Shown here: in pieces, positions 46,302-55,662 of the stretch
Layout of the letters: every line of letters begins with the position of its first letter
How positions within the stretch are numbered: position 1 is the stretch's first letter
Assembly (NCBI GenBank): GCA_016722285.1
Contig: JADKGI010000006.1
Span: 62,001 to 126,000, forward strand
Direction: 5' to 3'
Length of the DNA stretch: 64,000 nucleotides
Origin: Saprospiraceae bacterium
GTDB taxonomy: Bacteria; Bacteroidota; Bacteroidia; Chitinophagales; Saprospiraceae
Notes under the pieces: model-generated
Databases searched by the model: none
What the model saw: the letters and a program-made list of their open reading frames with translations, nothing else
Told to the model about the DNA's origin: nothing
Made by a program: the position numbers and the translations under genes

Positions 46302-47428
46302 TTGATATTTGTTTTTATTTTTTCACTACTACTTAGTATATTCTATTCATATCTCATATTCAGGATATATCTGCTCTGGAATAAAATTACCATTGAGAAA
46401 CTAGAAACCAACATTACCCAAAATTCAATTTCTGTAATTATTGCAGTCAGAAATGAAGAAGAAAATATTATAGAATGTTTGACAAGTATTCTGAATAATG
46501 ATTACCCTTCTGAAAAGTATGAAGTCATTATTATCGACGATCATAGTAATGATGACACAAGAGAAAAAATCAAAAGTATTCGGTCCGACCAAATAAAGCT
46601 TTATAGTTTGACCGAAGACAAATTTGGAAAAAAAGCAGCAATAACTTATGGAATAAATCTGGCAAGATATTCATTGATTTTGTGCACTGATGGCGATTGT
46701 ATGGTTGGCAAAAACTGGCTAAATACTCATAATTCATTTTATTCATCAGGACAGAATATGATGTGTACAGGCATTGTGCTACCTGCTAATGAAAATTCTA
46801 TCTTGAGTGACTTTCAGTATTTTGACTTTTCTGCCATCATGGCTGTGACAGCATATGGGATAACAACCGGTAATTTTTTTCTTGCCAATGGGGCCAATAT
46901 CAGTTATAGAAAAAATGTCTTTGATGATTTAGACGGATTTAGTGGAAATGAGAATATTGCATCCGGGGATGATTTGTTTTTGATGCATAAACTGGGTCAA
47001 AAAAGATCGGATTCGATTCGGTTTATTGCATCAAATCAAGGAGCTGTAATCACAAAATCTGAGAAGTCCTGGTCTGATCTTATCGAGCAACGTATAAGGT
47101 GGGCATCAAAATCTATTGAAACCACAGATAGTAATCTTAAAGCTTTACAGGCATTTGTTTTTATTTACAACATGGTTATTTTAGGATATTTTTCTGCCTG
47201 ATTTTTTCTTTCTCCTTGATGGGTTTGCTCTCATTTGCAGTGGTGTTATCTTTTAAGCTGATAACGGATTATTTTTTTTTGAAGATAATTTGTGACAGAT
47301 TTGGGAGACAGATACCGATAAAAAGCTTTTTTGCTTGTTTCGGAATATATTTTATACATATCATTTGTTCAGGAATAGTGGCTCTGGCTCCAAAATTTTA
47401 TTTATGGAAAGGAAGAAAAGTCAGATAA
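46302..47428 (+). CDS. family 2 glycosyltransferase, one frameshift
   Basis: Two frames join to about 375 residues. A membrane anchor (~1-20) is followed by a GT2 domain: ISVIIAVRNEEENIIECL (~44-61), VIIIDDHSNDDTREKI, the DxD site in CTDGDCMVG (~130-138), and the acceptor QRIRW motif (~266). The C-terminal part (from ~47190) gives further membrane helices (MGLLSFAVVLSFKLITDYFFLKI). The break is in the T5 run at 47189-47193; a sixth T restores GYFFCLIFSFSL. The first codon must be TTG (46302). An ATG overlapping the upstream stop (46295) is in another frame, so a second missing base near the start is also possible. Likely makes polysaccharide or glycolipid. Confidence 0.82.
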
Positions 47429-47439
47429 TTTTAGAATGA

Positions 47440-48219
47440 TTAGTTATTACTTTTTGAAATGACCAGATTATGATATTTTTTTGTGTTGCGGAGATACAAA
47501 TCAAGAGAAGTTTTTTTATCCTGGTCAAAAGAGTAGCTTATGTTATTTTTAAAGTAATAATACAAGTCAAGATTTTCGCTGCTTTCTCTTTCTATTATTT
47601 TGTCAAGATTGTTCATTCCTGATTCAAAAGAATGATTTAATTTTGCTATAATGTCATCATTTACTTCGATTTTTGCAGCCCATACAGCAAAAGCCAATGG
47701 CAACCCGGTAAGTTCTTTCCAGGCTAATCCCACATCATATTTATATAAAAAATTAGGCTCTTTATCGAATACTTTATCGCCAATCATAAGCATACAATCA
47801 TAAGGGATAAGAGAAAAATCATCAACATTTGCAGAGATTATTTCTGGTTGCAAATTGAATAATTCATCCAATAACAGCGCTGACAACAAAACAGAAGTAC
47901 GTGAGTGGTTGTCTGTAATCAGACGTTTACATTGCTTTAGTGGTTCGTTGGAGAAAATTGCAACGGTTCTTACCGCACCATCACAACCAATACAATAATC
48001 ACTGATAATCTTATATTTTCCGGAAATATCATGGAGTGCACCAGAAGGGATTAAAGCTATATCGACTTTATTATCATCAAAAAGTTTTGCACATACAGCA
48101 GGTGTTTCTGTTAATATTTCAAATTCATCACCATAAATACTATTTACCAACCCTTGCTCAAAAGGCTTTGAGTTAAGATAGGATACCATTGCAATACGTA
48201 TTTTTTGATTTAACTTCAA
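47440..48219 (-). CDS. mqnA: chorismate dehydratase (menaquinone synthesis, futalosine route)
   Basis: A 259-residue periplasmic-binding-like fold enzyme with the MqnA hallmark IAMVSYLNSKPFEQGL at residues 9-24. It converts chorismate to 3-[(1-carboxyvinyl)oxy]benzoate, the first step of the futalosine pathway. Further conserved parts are VDIALIPSGALHD (~51) and KELTGLPLAFAVWAAK (~178). Length is normal. The rest of the pathway is not in this window. It converges with the GT2 gene. Confidence 0.9.
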   Translation of the reverse strand: MKLNQKIRIAMVSYLNSKPFEQGLVNSIYGDEFEILTETPAVCAKLFDDNKVDIALIPSGALHDISGKYKIISDYCIGCDGAVRTVAIFSNEPLKQCKRLITDNHSRTSVLLSALLLDELFNLQPEIISANVDDFSLIPYDCMLMIGDKVFDKEPNFLYKYDVGLAWKELTGLPLAFAVWAAKIEVNDDIIAKLNHSFESGMNNLDKIIERESSENLDLYYYFKNNISYSFDQDKKTSLDLYLRNTKKYHNLVISKSNN

Positions 48220-48286
48220 AAATTATAATTAAGCAATAAAGATAACCATATTTTACAAAGCATGATATCTGATTAGCAATGAAAAT

Positions 48287-49129
48287 TTATTTTTTCAATA
48301 TACTTTTTTTCGATAATTCGGTACCAGCATTGTTTTGAAATGACAGATAGTATAACCCCGGATTGAGATGGCCAATATCTATGCTTCCATTTATATTTTT
48401 AAATACTCCTGCAAATCTTCCGATAATATCAGTGATGACCACTTTGTCTATGTCATCAGCATCAATATTGATTATATCGATCGCAGGATTGGGATAAATT
48501 TTGATGTTCCTTCCAGAAGCTGTATCGTCGCTTGATGTTGTATTTTGACTGGAAAGAGTGAGTTGACCGGTAATGTGGGTATCACCACTTTCATTTCCAT
48601 TAAGGTTTACTGCCAGACCAGCAAAATAAAATCTTATGCTATCTTTATCGGTGTCCGGTGCTTTCCATGTAGCTGTAAATATTCCATCTGCTTTGGGGTT
48701 GGATTGTACAATATATTTTCGTTGCTTTTGCAGAATTACCAGATTTAATTGCTTGACTTTATCCCCGAAAGCAGTCCAGTTTCCCTGATCTGAATTTGTT
48801 TGTAAATCGAGGGTAGATAACTGGAACCCAAATGACTTTGGATTATTAGTCGCACTCACGCTAACTTTGATCGTATATAATTCACCAGGTTTATAATTAT
48901 TTACTTGGTTTTGATTTTGATTAAATACTTCCAGTTTGATAGAAGGTACGTAGTTGCCAGGAGAATTATGGCAAAAACCGCATGAATTGCTAACTGCTTC
49001 TGCTGGGCTGCCAGAGACACCTTGTTGTACGCCTGATGAGCTGGACAATAGACTCCAGGCACATACCAGAAGTCCTAAACAATAAGTAAAGTATTTGATT
49101 GGTTTTATCAGAACTTTTATCATATTCAA
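48287..49129 (-). CDS. secreted Reelin/choice-of-anchor-V-type protein with T9SS C-terminal sorting domain
   Basis: A 280-residue protein in three parts. A signal peptide (~28 residues) precedes a Reelin-like domain containing a single CGFCH motif near residue 51 (SCGFCHNSPG), followed by the Ig-like body (SIKLEVFNQ..., YTIKVSVSATNNPKSFGFQL). The last ~75 residues are a T9SS type A sorting domain, KIYPNPAIDIINI...VVITDIIGR...GLYYLSF...KSILKK. The protein is expected to be exported through T9SS and anchored to the cell surface. The CxxCH motif may bind a c-type haem. It lies 9 bases downstream of the PlsC-like gene. Confidence 0.88.
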   Translation of the reverse strand: MNMIKVLIKPIKYFTYCLGLLVCAWSLLSSSSGVQQGVSGSPAEAVSNSCGFCHNSPGNYVPSIKLEVFNQNQNQVNNYKPGELYTIKVSVSATNNPKSFGFQLSTLDLQTNSDQGNWTAFGDKVKQLNLVILQKQRKYIVQSNPKADGIFTATWKAPDTDKDSIRFYFAGLAVNLNGNESGDTHITGQLTLSSQNTTSSDDTASGRNIKIYPNPAIDIINIDADDIDKVVITDIIGRFAGVFKNINGSIDIGHLNPGLYYLSFQNNAGTELSKKSILKK

Positions 49130-49138
49130 TACATATTT

Positions 49139-49702
49139 TCAAATCATTTCTTCTTCCCATTGACAGGCAAGTTCAGGATTTTCCCCAATGGTGCCTTTAA
49201 AATGATTTATTATTAGCTTAATATCATCAGCATAAACTCCTGTGGTATAAAATGGTTCACTAAAAGCAACGAGCTTGTTTCCGAAATCAAATTTTACAAA
49301 AATTAAAGGTACGTTAGCATTGTGTGCTATATAGTAAAAGCCGGTTTTAAATTTTTGTACTCTTTTTCTGGTACCTTCTGGCGCAATTGCAAAAGCAAGG
49401 CGATCGTATTTTTTGTATAAATTTACCATTCCATCTACAAAATTTGTACTTTTTTTTCTATCAACAGGAATTCCACCCAGCCAACGGAACAGCCATGCCC
49501 AGGGCCATTTGAACAATGATTCTTTGCCTACATAATTTACATTTATCGGGATGGCAAACTTTATAAGTATCCCAAGGAGGAAATCCCAGTTTGATGTATG
49601 AGGATATACAGCGTAAACTTTTTTTGGTATTACTTCAGGATCAGGCCCCGTCACTCTAAATCCCCAAAGTTTTAGAATCACGCTGCTAATGAATTCAAGC
49701 AT
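49139..49702 (-). CDS. PlsC-type lysophospholipid acyltransferase
   Basis: A 187-residue acyltransferase of the 1-acyl-glycerol-3-phosphate acyltransferase family. It has the H-x4-D motif HTSNWD (~35-40), GGIPVDRKKSTNFVDG (~76-91), and the substrate-binding EGTR motif in IAPEGTRKR (~107-115). Most relatives are 200-250 residues, so it is short, as in the Bacteroidota sub-family that lacks an N-terminal membrane helix. Which lysolipid it acylates is unknown. Confidence 0.88.
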   Translation of the reverse strand: MLEFISSVILKLWGFRVTGPDPEVIPKKVYAVYPHTSNWDFLLGILIKFAIPINVNYVGKESLFKWPWAWLFRWLGGIPVDRKKSTNFVDGMVNLYKKYDRLAFAIAPEGTRKRVQKFKTGFYYIAHNANVPLIFVKFDFGNKLVAFSEPFYTTGVYADDIKLIINHFKGTIGENPELACQWEEEMI

Positions 49703-50684
49703 CTTTTATTATGGTTACTTTCAGAGACAAAAATGTAGAATTTTAATGACTGTTTCGCAATATTTCTACTTTAAGTTTAAAATTTTCATTGCACTATTAA
49801 AGCTTATATGAAAGTTATTTTGGTTTGATACAGGATAAAAGTAAGACTCAAAGACAAACAAGCTGTTAAGTTAGTCTATTTAACCTCCATGAAACTGGAA
49901 AAAGAAAAGGTTCTGCTAAGGTTAAAATATGGAAATGACTTAGAATCCTGATAATTTGAAGCAAATTAAGTGAGTGAAAAATTAACTATTACTTTCAACG
50001 CCCACAAAATGTTAATTCACAGCCAATTATACCTGTCGTATTTATTGCTAAACTAATTCTCCTTTGTTAAATTTAGTAAAAGGGAATCGGTTTTTCAATT
50101 ACCACTGGCTTCAGCCAGTGGAACTAAGTAAACATTATAATGGCTTTAGCCTAAAACTTCCGTATTTTGACTAAAGTCAACACATATTGTCATTAATAGG
50201 CCCACAGACTAAAGTCTGTGGCAATTGATTTGAATTTATAGTAATCCGTCAGGAAGTATGTTTATTTAAGAGAATTCATAAAAACCATGTTTTTCTTGTA
50301 AAATTGTAATTAGACAAAGTAGAACTAATCCGCAGAAAATAAACTTACTTCAACCTTGATTACAGTATGTTTAAATTTTTATTGCCTTATAATCAATATC
50401 TTTTGAATCTTCCTTCAAAATAATCATCTCTTTTATTTCACTAAACTTGTTAATTATTTTATTGTCAGAACCATAACATATTGATTAACAACTAAATATT
50501 TTTTGAATATACTCTTACTTTTTCAATAACTTTTAAATTTTTTATATATGTCTGACATTAATATACATCTATTTTATTTCTATATATATATCTTTTATTT
50601 TATGACTGAACGCTAGGTTTTTTTCAAAGTTAATTTGTTGTTAAAATCAACAGCTAAACCAAATCTTTGAATAAATTTGTAGTC
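49703..50684. other. ~980-base intergenic region with a palindrome array
   Basis: The region holds an array of four hairpins at 50102-50221 and is otherwise AT-rich and without a credible ORF. The last 150 bases before the kinase gene are nearly all A+T with TATATATATA runs. No regulatory RNA was recognised. Confidence 0.5.
50102..50221. repeat. 120-base array of four palindromes (REPIN-like)
   Basis: Two outer 20-base hairpins with 9-base stems are CCACTGGCT-TC-AGCCAGTGG (50102-50121) and CCACAGACT-AA-AGTCTGTGG (50202-50221), spaced exactly 100 bases. Two inner ones, GGCT-TT-AGCC (50142-50151) and TTGACT-AA-AGTCAA (50167-50180), lie almost symmetrically about the centre. The pattern of paired short palindromes sharing a CTNNAG-type core resembles REP/REPIN sequences moved by IS200-like RAYT transposases. 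No such transposase gene is in this window. Confidence 0.7.
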
Positions 50685-52109
50685 ATGACAAAAAAAGCAA
50701 TCTGGAGCATTATTATAATCATGTCCCTGTCTCTGATAGGGGTAGGTCTAATTCAATTTTTCTGGATAAAAAGGGCTGTTGACCTGGATGAAAAAAATTT
50801 TAATGACAAAGTAACCCTAGCCCTTTCTAATGTCAAAAAAAGACTAAATTTAGATGCTGAAACCCTTGCTGAGAAAAAATATTATGAGAAAAGACTCCTT
50901 GAACCTGTAAGTATTTTAGACGAAATAATACGCGAAGACCTGACAAAAGGTGCTTCAGAATTAAGTCAGAGAATCAAAGAATTGGAATACAAATCCTCTA
51001 TATATGATCCTTATCAGTTGCTTGAAAATATTGATATAAAAAAACTGGATAAGTATTTGAAAACAGAGCTTGAATCCAAGGAGATTGATCTCAGGTATGA
51101 ATATGGAGTTTATTCAAACAGAGATAATGCTTATTTTATTGAGAATGGCAATTATGCTGCCACTATAGGTGACACGACAAAGTCAAGTAATGTTGCTGCA
51201 ATGAACCCATTATATAAAGCCGAGTACAAAATATCCTTATTTGCGGACGAAATGAATGATCCGGGCCATCTTAATCTGTATTTTCCCGGTAAGAGCCGTT
51301 TTTTATGGTCCAATGTAATTGGTATTCTGTTAAGTTCGGTAGTATTTACAGGTTTAATCCTGGTATGTTTTTCTTATACGGTATGGGTGATTTTTCATCA
51401 GAAAAAAGTGTCAGAAATGAAAACTGATTTTATCAATAACATGACACACGAATTTAAAACACCCATTGCTACTATTTCTTTGGCTTCAGATTCTATTCTC
51501 AATCCATCCATTCTTGAAAATAAAGAACGTGTCTCCAGATTTATAAATATAATTAAACAGGAAAATAAGAGAATGCTGGGGCAAGTCGAAAAAGTATTGC
51601 AGATGGCTCAGATAGAGAAGCAAAATGTCGAACTAAAGCTTAACGATGTAGATCTCCATGAATTAATACAGGATGCCGTAGTCAATGCAGAACTCAAAGT
51701 GCAGGCAAAAGGAGGCAGAATAACTACCAATCTTGAAGCATCAAAATATATCATCACGGGTGATGTGACCCACATATCTAGTATCATAAACAATCTCCTG
51801 GACAATGCTGAGAAATATACTCCTAAAAATCCTGATATAATCATCAGTACGAAAGATGGGAGGGGAGGGGTAGAATTTTCCATATCAGACAATGGTATAG
51901 GAATGGCAAAGGATACGCTAAAACTTATTTTTGAAAGGTTTTACAGAGTGCATACCGGCAATCTCCATAATGTCAAAGGATTCGGTCTAGGATTGAGTTA
52001 TGTCAAAGCTATGGTCGATGCACATCATGGAAAAGTTTCAGTAAAAAGTGAGCTGGGTAAGGGAAGTACTTTTACCGTTTTTTTACCTGAAAAGCAAAAT
52101 ACAAAATAA
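50685..52109 (+). CDS. sensor histidine kinase
   Basis: A ~474-residue membrane kinase from the ATG at 50685. The frame also opens at a TTG (50667), but the bases between hold a TAAATTTG-like -7 element, so the ATG is preferred. One N-terminal membrane helix (~8-28) and an extracytoplasmic region (~30-205) precede a second helix (LLSSVVFTGLILVCFSYTVWVIF). The kinase core has DFINNMTHEFKTPIATISLA, with the phospho-accepting histidine near residue 257. The N box is INNLLDNAEKYTP, and the G1/G2 boxes are SDNGIGMAK and GFGLGLSYVKAMV. It lies 44 bases before its partner regulator gene. The signal is unknown. Confidence 0.93.
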   Translation: MTKKAIWSIIIIMSLSLIGVGLIQFFWIKRAVDLDEKNFNDKVTLALSNVKKRLNLDAETLAEKKYYEKRLLEPVSILDEIIREDLTKGASELSQRIKELEYKSSIYDPYQLLENIDIKKLDKYLKTELESKEIDLRYEYGVYSNRDNAYFIENGNYAATIGDTTKSSNVAAMNPLYKAEYKISLFADEMNDPGHLNLYFPGKSRFLWSNVIGILLSSVVFTGLILVCFSYTVWVIFHQKKVSEMKTDFINNMTHEFKTPIATISLASDSILNPSILENKERVSRFINIIKQENKRMLGQVEKVLQMAQIEKQNVELKLNDVDLHELIQDAVVNAELKVQAKGGRITTNLEASKYIITGDVTHISSIINNLLDNAEKYTPKNPDIIISTKDGRGGVEFSISDNGIGMAKDTLKLIFERFYRVHTGNLHNVKGFGLGLSYVKAMVDAHHGKVSVKSELGKGSTFTVFLPEKQNTK

Positions 52110-52153
52110 TTTGTCTAAATTTGAGTTAATATACTAATTGAAAAATTGAACTT

Positions 52154-52858
52154 ATGACTAATAAAATATTACTCGTCGAAGATGACCAGAATTTTGGCGA
52201 TGTTCTCAGATCATATCTGGAAATGCATGATTACGAGGTAACACTTGCTACAGATGGAGAATTGGGCCTTGAAGCGTTTAAGAAAGGACATTTTGACCTT
52301 TGCATTTCTGATGTAATGATGCCCAAAAAAGATGGTTTCACAATGGCTAAAGACATTCGGGTATTCAATAAAGAAACTCCCATCATTTTCCTTACTGCAA
52401 AAACTTTAAAAGAGGATGTGCTGGAAGGTTTCAAACTTGGTGCAGATGACTATATCACAAAGCCTTTCAATTCTGAAGAGTTGTTATTCCGAGTTAAAGC
52501 AGTTATGAGACGATCGGCAAAGCCGGAAGAAAATCCTGAAAACCAAAGGGAGTTTATAATAGGAGATTATCATTTTGATTATGCCCTAAGAATACTAACA
52601 TATAAACCTGATAACACAACGGATAAACTTTCGCCCAAAGAAGCTCAACTTTTAAGACTTTTTTGTTTCAGGATCAATGATGTGTTACAGAGATCAGAAG
52701 CTTTAACTAAGATTTGGGAAGATGACAATTACTTTACTGCCAGAAGCATGGACGTATTTATCACTAAAATAAGAAAGTATCTCAATAAGGATCAGAATAT
52801 AGAAATCGAAAACATTCATGGAAATGGATTCAGACTGTATCTGAAAAATCTTCAATAA
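52154..52858 (+). CDS. OmpR-family response regulator
   Basis: A 234-residue two-domain regulator. The receiver domain (1-120) has the acid pocket ILLVEDDQNFGDVL, the phospho-acceptor aspartate in LCISDVMMPKKDG (residue ~53) and TAKTLKEDVLEGFKLGADDYITKPF. The C-terminal winged helix (~140-234) is of the OmpR type (LSPKEAQLLRLFCF, SMDVFITKIRKYL). It follows the histidine kinase directly and forms its two-component pair. Target genes are unknown. Confidence 0.95.
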   Translation: MTNKILLVEDDQNFGDVLRSYLEMHDYEVTLATDGELGLEAFKKGHFDLCISDVMMPKKDGFTMAKDIRVFNKETPIIFLTAKTLKEDVLEGFKLGADDYITKPFNSEELLFRVKAVMRRSAKPEENPENQREFIIGDYHFDYALRILTYKPDNTTDKLSPKEAQLLRLFCFRINDVLQRSEALTKIWEDDNYFTARSMDVFITKIRKYLNKDQNIEIENIHGNGFRLYLKNLQ

Positions 52859-52882
52859 ATCTAATCTCTTTCGTTCTAAAAG

Positions 52883-53476
52883 TTATTTTATTGCGGCCAA
52901 AAACTCCGGACTGTCTGGTTTTATTTTTGGACCAAAATAATTGAGGAGTTTTCCATTCTCATCTATTAGATATTTTGAAAAATTCCAACTTGGTTCTGTA
53001 TGATTCCATCCATTAAGTTTCGGATTTGTGAGCCATGCATATAACGGACTTTGATTGTCCCCTTTGACATCAATTTTGTCAAACATCTGAAAAGTGACAC
53101 CATAATTCTTTTGACAGAAGCTTTCAATTTCTTCTGCTGTACCGGGTTCCTGACCCAAGAACTGGTTGCACGGGAAACCTAAAACTACATAATTGGCTTT
53201 ATTATTTTCAAAAAATGCTTCCCAATCGGCATATTGAGGTGTATAACCGCATTTGGAAGCTACATTTAAGACGATTACCTTTTTACCGCTATACTTGTTC
53301 ATTGATAGTAATTTCCCATCAATGGAAAGTGCTGATAATGAGTGAAATGATGTTGAATCACTGACTGCCTGATTAATGTTGGTATCGGCCGATGAAAGCA
53401 CTGTGTCTGAATTGAAATAATGCTTAATAAAACCAGTAGCAGAAAATAACATTATGGTCAATAATTTTATAAACAT
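52883..53476 (-). CDS. glutathione-peroxidase-family thiol peroxidase (exported form)
   Basis: A 197-residue GPx-like enzyme with a hydrophobic N-terminal segment of ~18 residues (signal or anchor). The catalytic tetrad is present: cysteine in VASKCGYTPQY (~79), glutamine in GFPCNQFLGQE (~105) and tryptophan in PSWNFSKYL (~167). Cysteine rather than selenocysteine is used. It reduces peroxides, normally with thioredoxin in bacteria. It converges with the response regulator gene. Confidence 0.92.
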   Translation of the reverse strand: MFIKLLTIMLFSATGFIKHYFNSDTVLSSADTNINQAVSDSTSFHSLSALSIDGKLLSMNKYSGKKVIVLNVASKCGYTPQYADWEAFFENNKANYVVLGFPCNQFLGQEPGTAEEIESFCQKNYGVTFQMFDKIDVKGDNQSPLYAWLTNPKLNGWNHTEPSWNFSKYLIDENGKLLNYFGPKIKPDSPEFLAAIK

Positions 53477-53584
53477 GATTAAATATTTTGACTGAATTAA
53501 ATGGACAATGTAACATAAGACTGTAAATATTGTTTATTCTCATTTCAAAAAAAACTTTGGAATACTGATTTGCGTTTATAGCAT

Positions 53585-53878
53585 ATGGGCAGATATCATG
53601 ATAAACCTATTCGGGAAGTATTAAATGATTTTATATCCGGTAATAAAAAAGTATCGAAAGGGTATCATACGGCCAATATTGCTGATGTATGGAAGGAGCA
53701 ATTGGGTCCTGTTATTGCTGGATACACCAGCCGGATATATTTCAATGATGGCGTTTTAAAAGTGTATTTAACATCGGCCCCATTGAAGAAAGAACTCCTG
53801 ATGGGTAAAGATAAAATCATTGGTATAATAAATGAAGCTGTAGGAATGGACCTGGTTACATCAGTAGAAATATATTGA
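53585..53878 (+). CDS. DUF721/DciA-like small protein
   Basis: A 97-residue protein matching DUF721: MGRYHDKPIREVLNDFI, ADVWKEQLGPVIAGYTSRIYFNDGVLKVYLTSAPLKKELLMGKDKIIGIIN. DUF721/DciA proteins interact with the replicative helicase or other nucleic-acid enzymes in several bacteria; for this short Bacteroidota form the role is inferred. It is transcribed alone, divergent from the peroxidase (108 bases). Confidence 0.85.
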   Translation: MGRYHDKPIREVLNDFISGNKKVSKGYHTANIADVWKEQLGPVIAGYTSRIYFNDGVLKVYLTSAPLKKELLMGKDKIIGIINEAVGMDLVTSVEIY

Positions 53879-54318
53879 TGTGGAAGATCAATAGCAATCA
53901 GCTTAATGTATTCAATTTATTGCCCAACCATATTGCAATTTGAGTTTTCATAAATGTAACAGTTATGCGAAAATAGTCTGGAGACAGACTAGTTTTGTAA
54001 GTTGATTCTTGATTTTATTAAAAATTGATTACTGACCAATAAAGTTAATTACTTATAGCTTATAAGCTGATCTACTATTGTATCCACTTAGTATGGAGCA
54101 ACGAATTTTAAAATTGCAAACAATGGTGTCGAAGTAATAACAGAAATTTGAATTCCTTTTTTATTCATTGATCCTTCGCATCATTTCATTCAATATTTTG
54201 ATAAGAATCAATTTAGTTATAAATGACCATTTAATACAGTTAGTTATATAACAATTTTATCTTATATGTAAGTTTTAGTTGTTGTGCTATTAAAATTATC
54301 ATGGATTATTTTTTAGGA
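53879..54318. other. 440-base intergenic region, nothing recognised
   Basis: AT-rich and without a credible ORF. A perfect 12-base palindrome AGCTTATAAGCT is at 54057-54068, with no clear role. Confidence 0.4.
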
Positions 54319-55203
54319 TTACTCGGTAGCATATTTATCAGCTATTGATTTGAATGATGGCAACAGACAAACCGGGCAAGTCATATTTCGAATCTTGGTG
54401 ACTAAGGCTCCTCCGGCAAATTTCAAAAGATCATTACTTGACTTATACCAGGATGAGCCATTTAGAAAGCTTGAATATATTGTCAGCGGATCATTTTGTG
54501 ATGTGTTTTTAAATAATGGCCAATACTTTACATTCGCACACGATGTAATTATCAGTTCGGGTTGGTAACTTAAATTTAGTATGTTATCCGGGCCTTTATT
54601 GCTCATGTTTTCCCAAAACCATGATTCCATAAATGGCATTTCTGTGTATGGAGCAAGCTTATTTCTCTCACGCACCTTTACTAAGAAGTCCAACTGATCA
54701 TTAGTCAGATTTAAGCTAAAAAAGTCTTTATCGTCAGGCTGCAATCGCATGAAAGTAAACAGGAAAGCCGTAAATCCGGTAGCTTCAATATGATTTTCAT
54801 TTCTTTTTGACCATTGGTCGTTTGGAAATTTATTGGGAATCAAAGCGGGAAGATTTAAAAATTCGAATGATGAAAAATTTGAATCCTTGCAATAGAAGAA
54901 ATTATTTTTAAGATCCCATTCACCACCAAGCCACAAAAAGTCTCTGAGGTCTGACTGCCAAAATGGAGTTGTGCATTCAGATGTACTCACTTTTAGGTTT
55001 CTTTGGTCACAATAAGTATAAAAAAGGCCTTCAGCTATTTTGCCTTTTATTATATTTTTAATTCTGGGTAGGGTCTCTATCAGTCCCATTCTATCATATG
55101 TAAATCCGACAGATATTATGGCGTATCTGGCTGCATTGATTGCAATTTTCTTATAATTTTCTGGTGATATGTTGTCAAAAATGATGACTTCTTCGGCTGT
55201 CAT
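54319..55203 (-). CDS. orphan protein with a possible PD-(D/E)xK nuclease core
   Basis: I do not recognise a named family. The 294-residue protein lacks a signal or membrane segment. Residues ~55-105 read KGKIAEGLFYTYCDQRNLKVSTSECTTPFWQSDLRDFLWLGGEWDLKNN. A helix with glutamate (KIAEGLF), a strand, an aspartate (SDLRDF) and then (D/E)-x-K (DLK) about ten residues later match the order of a restriction-endonuclease-like core. Later parts are aromatic-rich (EMPFMESWFWENMSNKG) and end with CPVCLLPSFKSI. It stands alone with no methylase or other defence gene beside it. A nuclease role is an inference from motif order only; a zinc-binding end (two CxxC-like cysteines) is another possibility. Confidence 0.5.
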   Translation of the reverse strand: MTAEEVIIFDNISPENYKKIAINAARYAIISVGFTYDRMGLIETLPRIKNIIKGKIAEGLFYTYCDQRNLKVSTSECTTPFWQSDLRDFLWLGGEWDLKNNFFYCKDSNFSSFEFLNLPALIPNKFPNDQWSKRNENHIEATGFTAFLFTFMRLQPDDKDFFSLNLTNDQLDFLVKVRERNKLAPYTEMPFMESWFWENMSNKGPDNILNLSYQPELIITSCANVKYWPLFKNTSQNDPLTIYSSFLNGSSWYKSSNDLLKFAGGALVTKIRNMTCPVCLLPSFKSIADKYATE

Positions 55204-55564
55204 ACATTGGATTTACTTGTATTAAAGCAAAGTATGTTAAATACTAAATCAATTCTATCAATGAATTTCATTTATGATGTCAAAATTAATATTTGCAGCT
55301 GATATTTTTCTATTTTTTAGCCCTGGGAATACAGTTTTTATACTATTAAAAAAAATATTCATGATAAGTATTAATAGATGGGATATGTCAAACATCAATT
55401 GTGCAAAATAGGACTTTAATTGTAGTTCATATTTAAATAATTGTATTTTTGTTAAACAAAATTCAAAGAATCCGCTGCTTTTTGTAACAAATGTGATATT
55501 TATTATTGAAGTCATTTATAAACGTATGTTAAAATGATATGTAAGTGCTTGGAATGCAGATTGA

Positions 55565-55612
55565 TATCAAATTTCATCTTCATAGCCAAAGCTATGGCGA
55601 TTAAATTTGATA
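55565..55612. repeat. nested inverted repeat
   Basis: TATCAAATTT (55565-55574) and AAATTTGATA (55603-55612) form a perfect 10-base outer stem. Inside, CATAGC (55581-55586) pairs with GCTATG (55591-55596). The whole could fold into one interrupted stem-loop. Confidence 0.6.
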
Positions 55613-55627
55613 AAAAGCTGGGTTTCA

Positions 55628-55662
55628 ACCTGCCTGCCAAAGAATTTGTTCGGCAGGCAGGT
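55628..55662. repeat. 11-base perfect hairpin, CCTGCC-type
   Basis: ACCTGCCTGCC (55628-55638) pairs perfectly with GGCAGGCAGGT (55652-55662) across a 13-base loop. The same GCCTGC theme recurs as palindromes at 59269-59288 and 59507-59526, so it may be one dispersed repeat family. Confidence 0.65.

Noticed and set aside
55258..55515. 85-codon minus-strand ORF
   Set aside because: No recognisable domain; composition is that of AT-rich spacer DNA.
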